Below, piece after piece: positions 39,874 to 39,977 of a DNA stretch of 39,977 nucleotides (position 1 is the first letter of the stretch; each line of letters begins with the position of its first letter). The stretch is from assembly GCA_902803145.1 (NCBI GenBank), contig CADCOT010000022.1:1-39977 (forward strand). The letters run 5' to 3'. The stretch is from an uncultured Spirochaetales bacterium (GTDB lineage: Bacteria; Spirochaetota; Spirochaetia; Sphaerochaetales; Sphaerochaetaceae). The notes beneath the pieces were generated by a model. It worked only from the letters and a program-made list of their open reading frames with translations, was not told where the DNA came from and did not search any database. A program made the translations under genes and the position numbers.

Positions 39874-39977
39874 TCTTCAGGGCAGGGTGAAATTCCCGAC
39901 CGGCGGTAAAGTCCGCGAGTGCTATGGCACAGATTCGGTGCAACTCCGAAACCGACAGTAAAGTCTGGATGGAAGAA
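39874..39977 (+). promoter_or_regulatory. FMN riboswitch (RFN element)
   Basis: The conserved RFN core is present in order: CAGGGCAGGGTGAAATTCCC, GACCGGCGGT, GTCCGCGAG, GGTGCAACTCCG, then CCGACAGTAAAGTCTGGATG. The closing stem TCTTC (39874-39878) pairs with GAAGA (39972-39976), so the aptamer is complete; the expression platform is beyond the window. The regulated gene, probably riboflavin synthesis or uptake, starts downstream. A possible promoter, TTGCAA (39840) and TATAGA (39864) with 18 bp between, precedes it. Confidence 0.97.

Overview
The window looks like a chromosomal stretch of a spirochaete, most likely a gut or rumen Treponema. This is inferred from the moderate GC content, several lipoproteins with spirochaete-style lipoboxes, a membrane-anchored HD-GYP protein, outer-membrane-type barrel proteins, and tRNA 3' ends without an encoded CCA. 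No species can be named from sequence reading alone. Most of the window is ordinary, densely packed chromosome. The accessory signals are two toxin-antitoxin pairs, one foreign-looking nuclease-like gene, and a small structured element next to a tRNA gene.

Layout. 1-2240 (minus): the start of an exported protein, an alpha/beta hydrolase and an amidohydrolase of the MTA/SAH deaminase type. 2323-7413 (plus): a binding-protein ABC importer of the FbpA/AfuA class, with a lipoprotein binder, an internal terminator, ATPase 1, a fused double permease, ATPase 2 and a terminator. 7437-12222: a ComB-like phosphatase, an HD-GYP protein, a barrel-Nudix fusion, an ASCH protein and an NhaC antiporter. 12301-13028: a Phd/VapC-type pair, followed by a MATE exporter (minus). 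14436-23893 (plus): a tight housekeeping run of mnmE, mnmG, rsmG, ftsK, a DEAD-box helicase, plsC and a pyridoxamine kinase.

23895-28947: cysteine synthesis genes (cysE; then cysK with an Rrf2/CymR-like regulator) and gltS, all on the minus strand. Among them, on the plus strand, is a membrane-anchored DNA/RNA endonuclease whose last seven codons, stop included, lie inside a tRNA-Gly(CCC) gene. Behind the tRNA is a roughly 213-bp block of nested hairpins. It is bounded by an exact 18-bp copy of the tRNA 3' end, as expected for an att-type insertion, and is followed by three more hairpins.

29062-37597: an AT-rich PD-(D/E)XK-like protein; an outer-membrane-barrel/lipoprotein pair; a poly(A)-polymerase/CCA-type nucleotidyltransferase carrying a lipoprotein signal; a CobW-like P-loop protein; an alcohol dehydrogenase; a RelB/PIN toxin-antitoxin pair; and a PsiE-like plus ArsP_2-like membrane pair. 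37600-39977: an ABC exporter, a flavodoxin, and an FMN riboswitch whose controlled gene lies beyond the window.

The strongest candidates for something undescribed are the nuclease/tRNA overlap with its att-like structured cassette (25855-26156), the exported nucleotidyltransferase (31983-33383) and the barrel-Nudix fusion (9439-10365).
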